A DNA stretch of 31,746 nt from Ophiothrix spiculata (Eukaryota; Echinodermata; Ophiuroidea; Amphilepidida; Ophiotrichidae): assembly GCA_000969725.1 (NCBI GenBank), contig JXSR01S010296.1; one strand, written 5' to 3'. Positions 31,478-31,746 of this stretch are shown here, piece by piece. Each line of letters opens with the position of its first letter. Within the stretch, counting starts at the first letter, position 1. Both the position numbers and the translations under genes were made by a program. Under the pieces are notes generated by a model, which was not told the DNA's origin, did not search any database, and saw only the letters and a list, made by a program, of their open reading frames with translations.

Positions 31478-31746
31478 ATGTTTCAGTCGAGTGCAGATTT
31501 TCTTAAAGGGAAATTATTTGACAGCCACGTTATACAAATGCTCTTGTTTTCTGCAGGAGAAATGCTCTTACTTCTGGCAGAGTACACATTATGAATATTG
31601 ACTTATAAAATAACAGTAAAGTAAAACTTCAGTGATAGGTCAAAATTATAATTATGTTTCAGTCGAGTGCAGATTTTCTTAAAGGGAAATTATTTGACAG
31701 CCACGTTATACAAATGCTCTTGTTTTCTGCAGGGGAGATGCTCTTA
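31478..31746 (+). repeat. 176-bp tandem duplication at the window edge
   Basis: ATGTTTCAGTCGAGTGCAGA begins at 31478 and again at 31654. The first copy is complete (31478-31653) and the second is cut by the window end after 93 bases. The copies differ at only a couple of bases (GGAGAAATG against GGGGAGATG). Each contains the MFQSSADFLKGK...GEMLLL reading. The duplication may continue to the right. Confidence 0.85.

Larger units (their letters stand above)
28084..31746 (+). repeat. Array unit Q3 (cut by the window edge)
   Basis: Matches Q1 from 2507 to about 5000, then runs off the window. Compared with Q1 it carries extra stretches at about 28643-28994, 29674-29890, 29952-30300 and 30686-30820, each absent from Q1 with clean flanks. 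Only 29674-29890 has a retroposon look. The others are AT-rich with nothing recognised, although frames 29958-30140 and 30756-30968 fall in or across them. The block with the MFQSSADFLKGK frame is duplicated in tandem at the right edge. Confidence 0.85.

Overview
This is a strongly AT-rich stretch of eukaryotic, animal-type DNA in which I find no protein-coding gene that I can defend. The AT-rich background, frequent ATACATGTA-like words and the mix of small DNA transposons (TA-flanked Tc1/mariner-like elements, a hairpin element ending in GGGGTGCGCC, a hAT-like element ending in GGCCCGTAGCC, a retroposon tail of AAATA units) suggest a marine invertebrate, perhaps a bivalve mollusc. That placement is a guess. 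No rRNA, tRNA or snRNA gene was recognised. The longer open frames differ between duplicated copies by stops, frameshifts and replacement changes, as expected of non-coding DNA.

The layout is a large tandem array of diverged repeat units. Each unit begins with the same ~140-bp 'hub' (nine copies, all on +). Three unit types can be told apart: P (about 2.3-2.6 kb), Q (up to 6.1 kb) and R (about 4.3-5.6 kb). From left to right: end of an R (1-160), P1 (161-2506), Q1 (2507-8629), P2 (8630-11229), Q2 (11230-14111, heavily deleted), R1 (14112-18458), an R/Q chimera (18459-19908), R2 (19909-25498), P3 (25499-28083) and Q3 (28084 to the window edge). The order R-P-Q looks like a higher-order repeat. 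P and R share several blocks, and Q and R share others, so all three probably descend from one ancestral unit.

Two parts of the array are much better preserved than the rest. One is a 58-bp core in the hub, identical in seven of nine copies although flanks of different unit types are barely alignable. It holds a hairpin, a CTGAC branch-point-like word and a pyrimidine-rich tract leading to an AG kept in all nine copies, so it looks like an intron end. The other is a TATAAAAGG promoter-like block with an upstream motif GAGCAGACGACCCAGTTA, found four times near the ends of Q and R units. Each promoter block points toward the hub of the next unit, 0.3-1.8 kb away. My best inference is a tandem family of spliced, probably non-coding transcripts, or decayed gene copies retaining promoter and first splice acceptor, amplified by unequal exchange.

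Mobile elements have landed in individual copies, and the duplicated units act as empty-site controls. These are a 1042-bp mariner-like element in Q2, a 271-bp palindromic MITE in R2, a ~218-bp inverted-repeat element in R1, a hAT-like element at the R/Q breakpoint, a retroposon tail inside the hub of Q2, foldback elements with minisatellite arms in R1 and R2, and a hairpin MITE shared by all three P units and therefore older than the P duplications.
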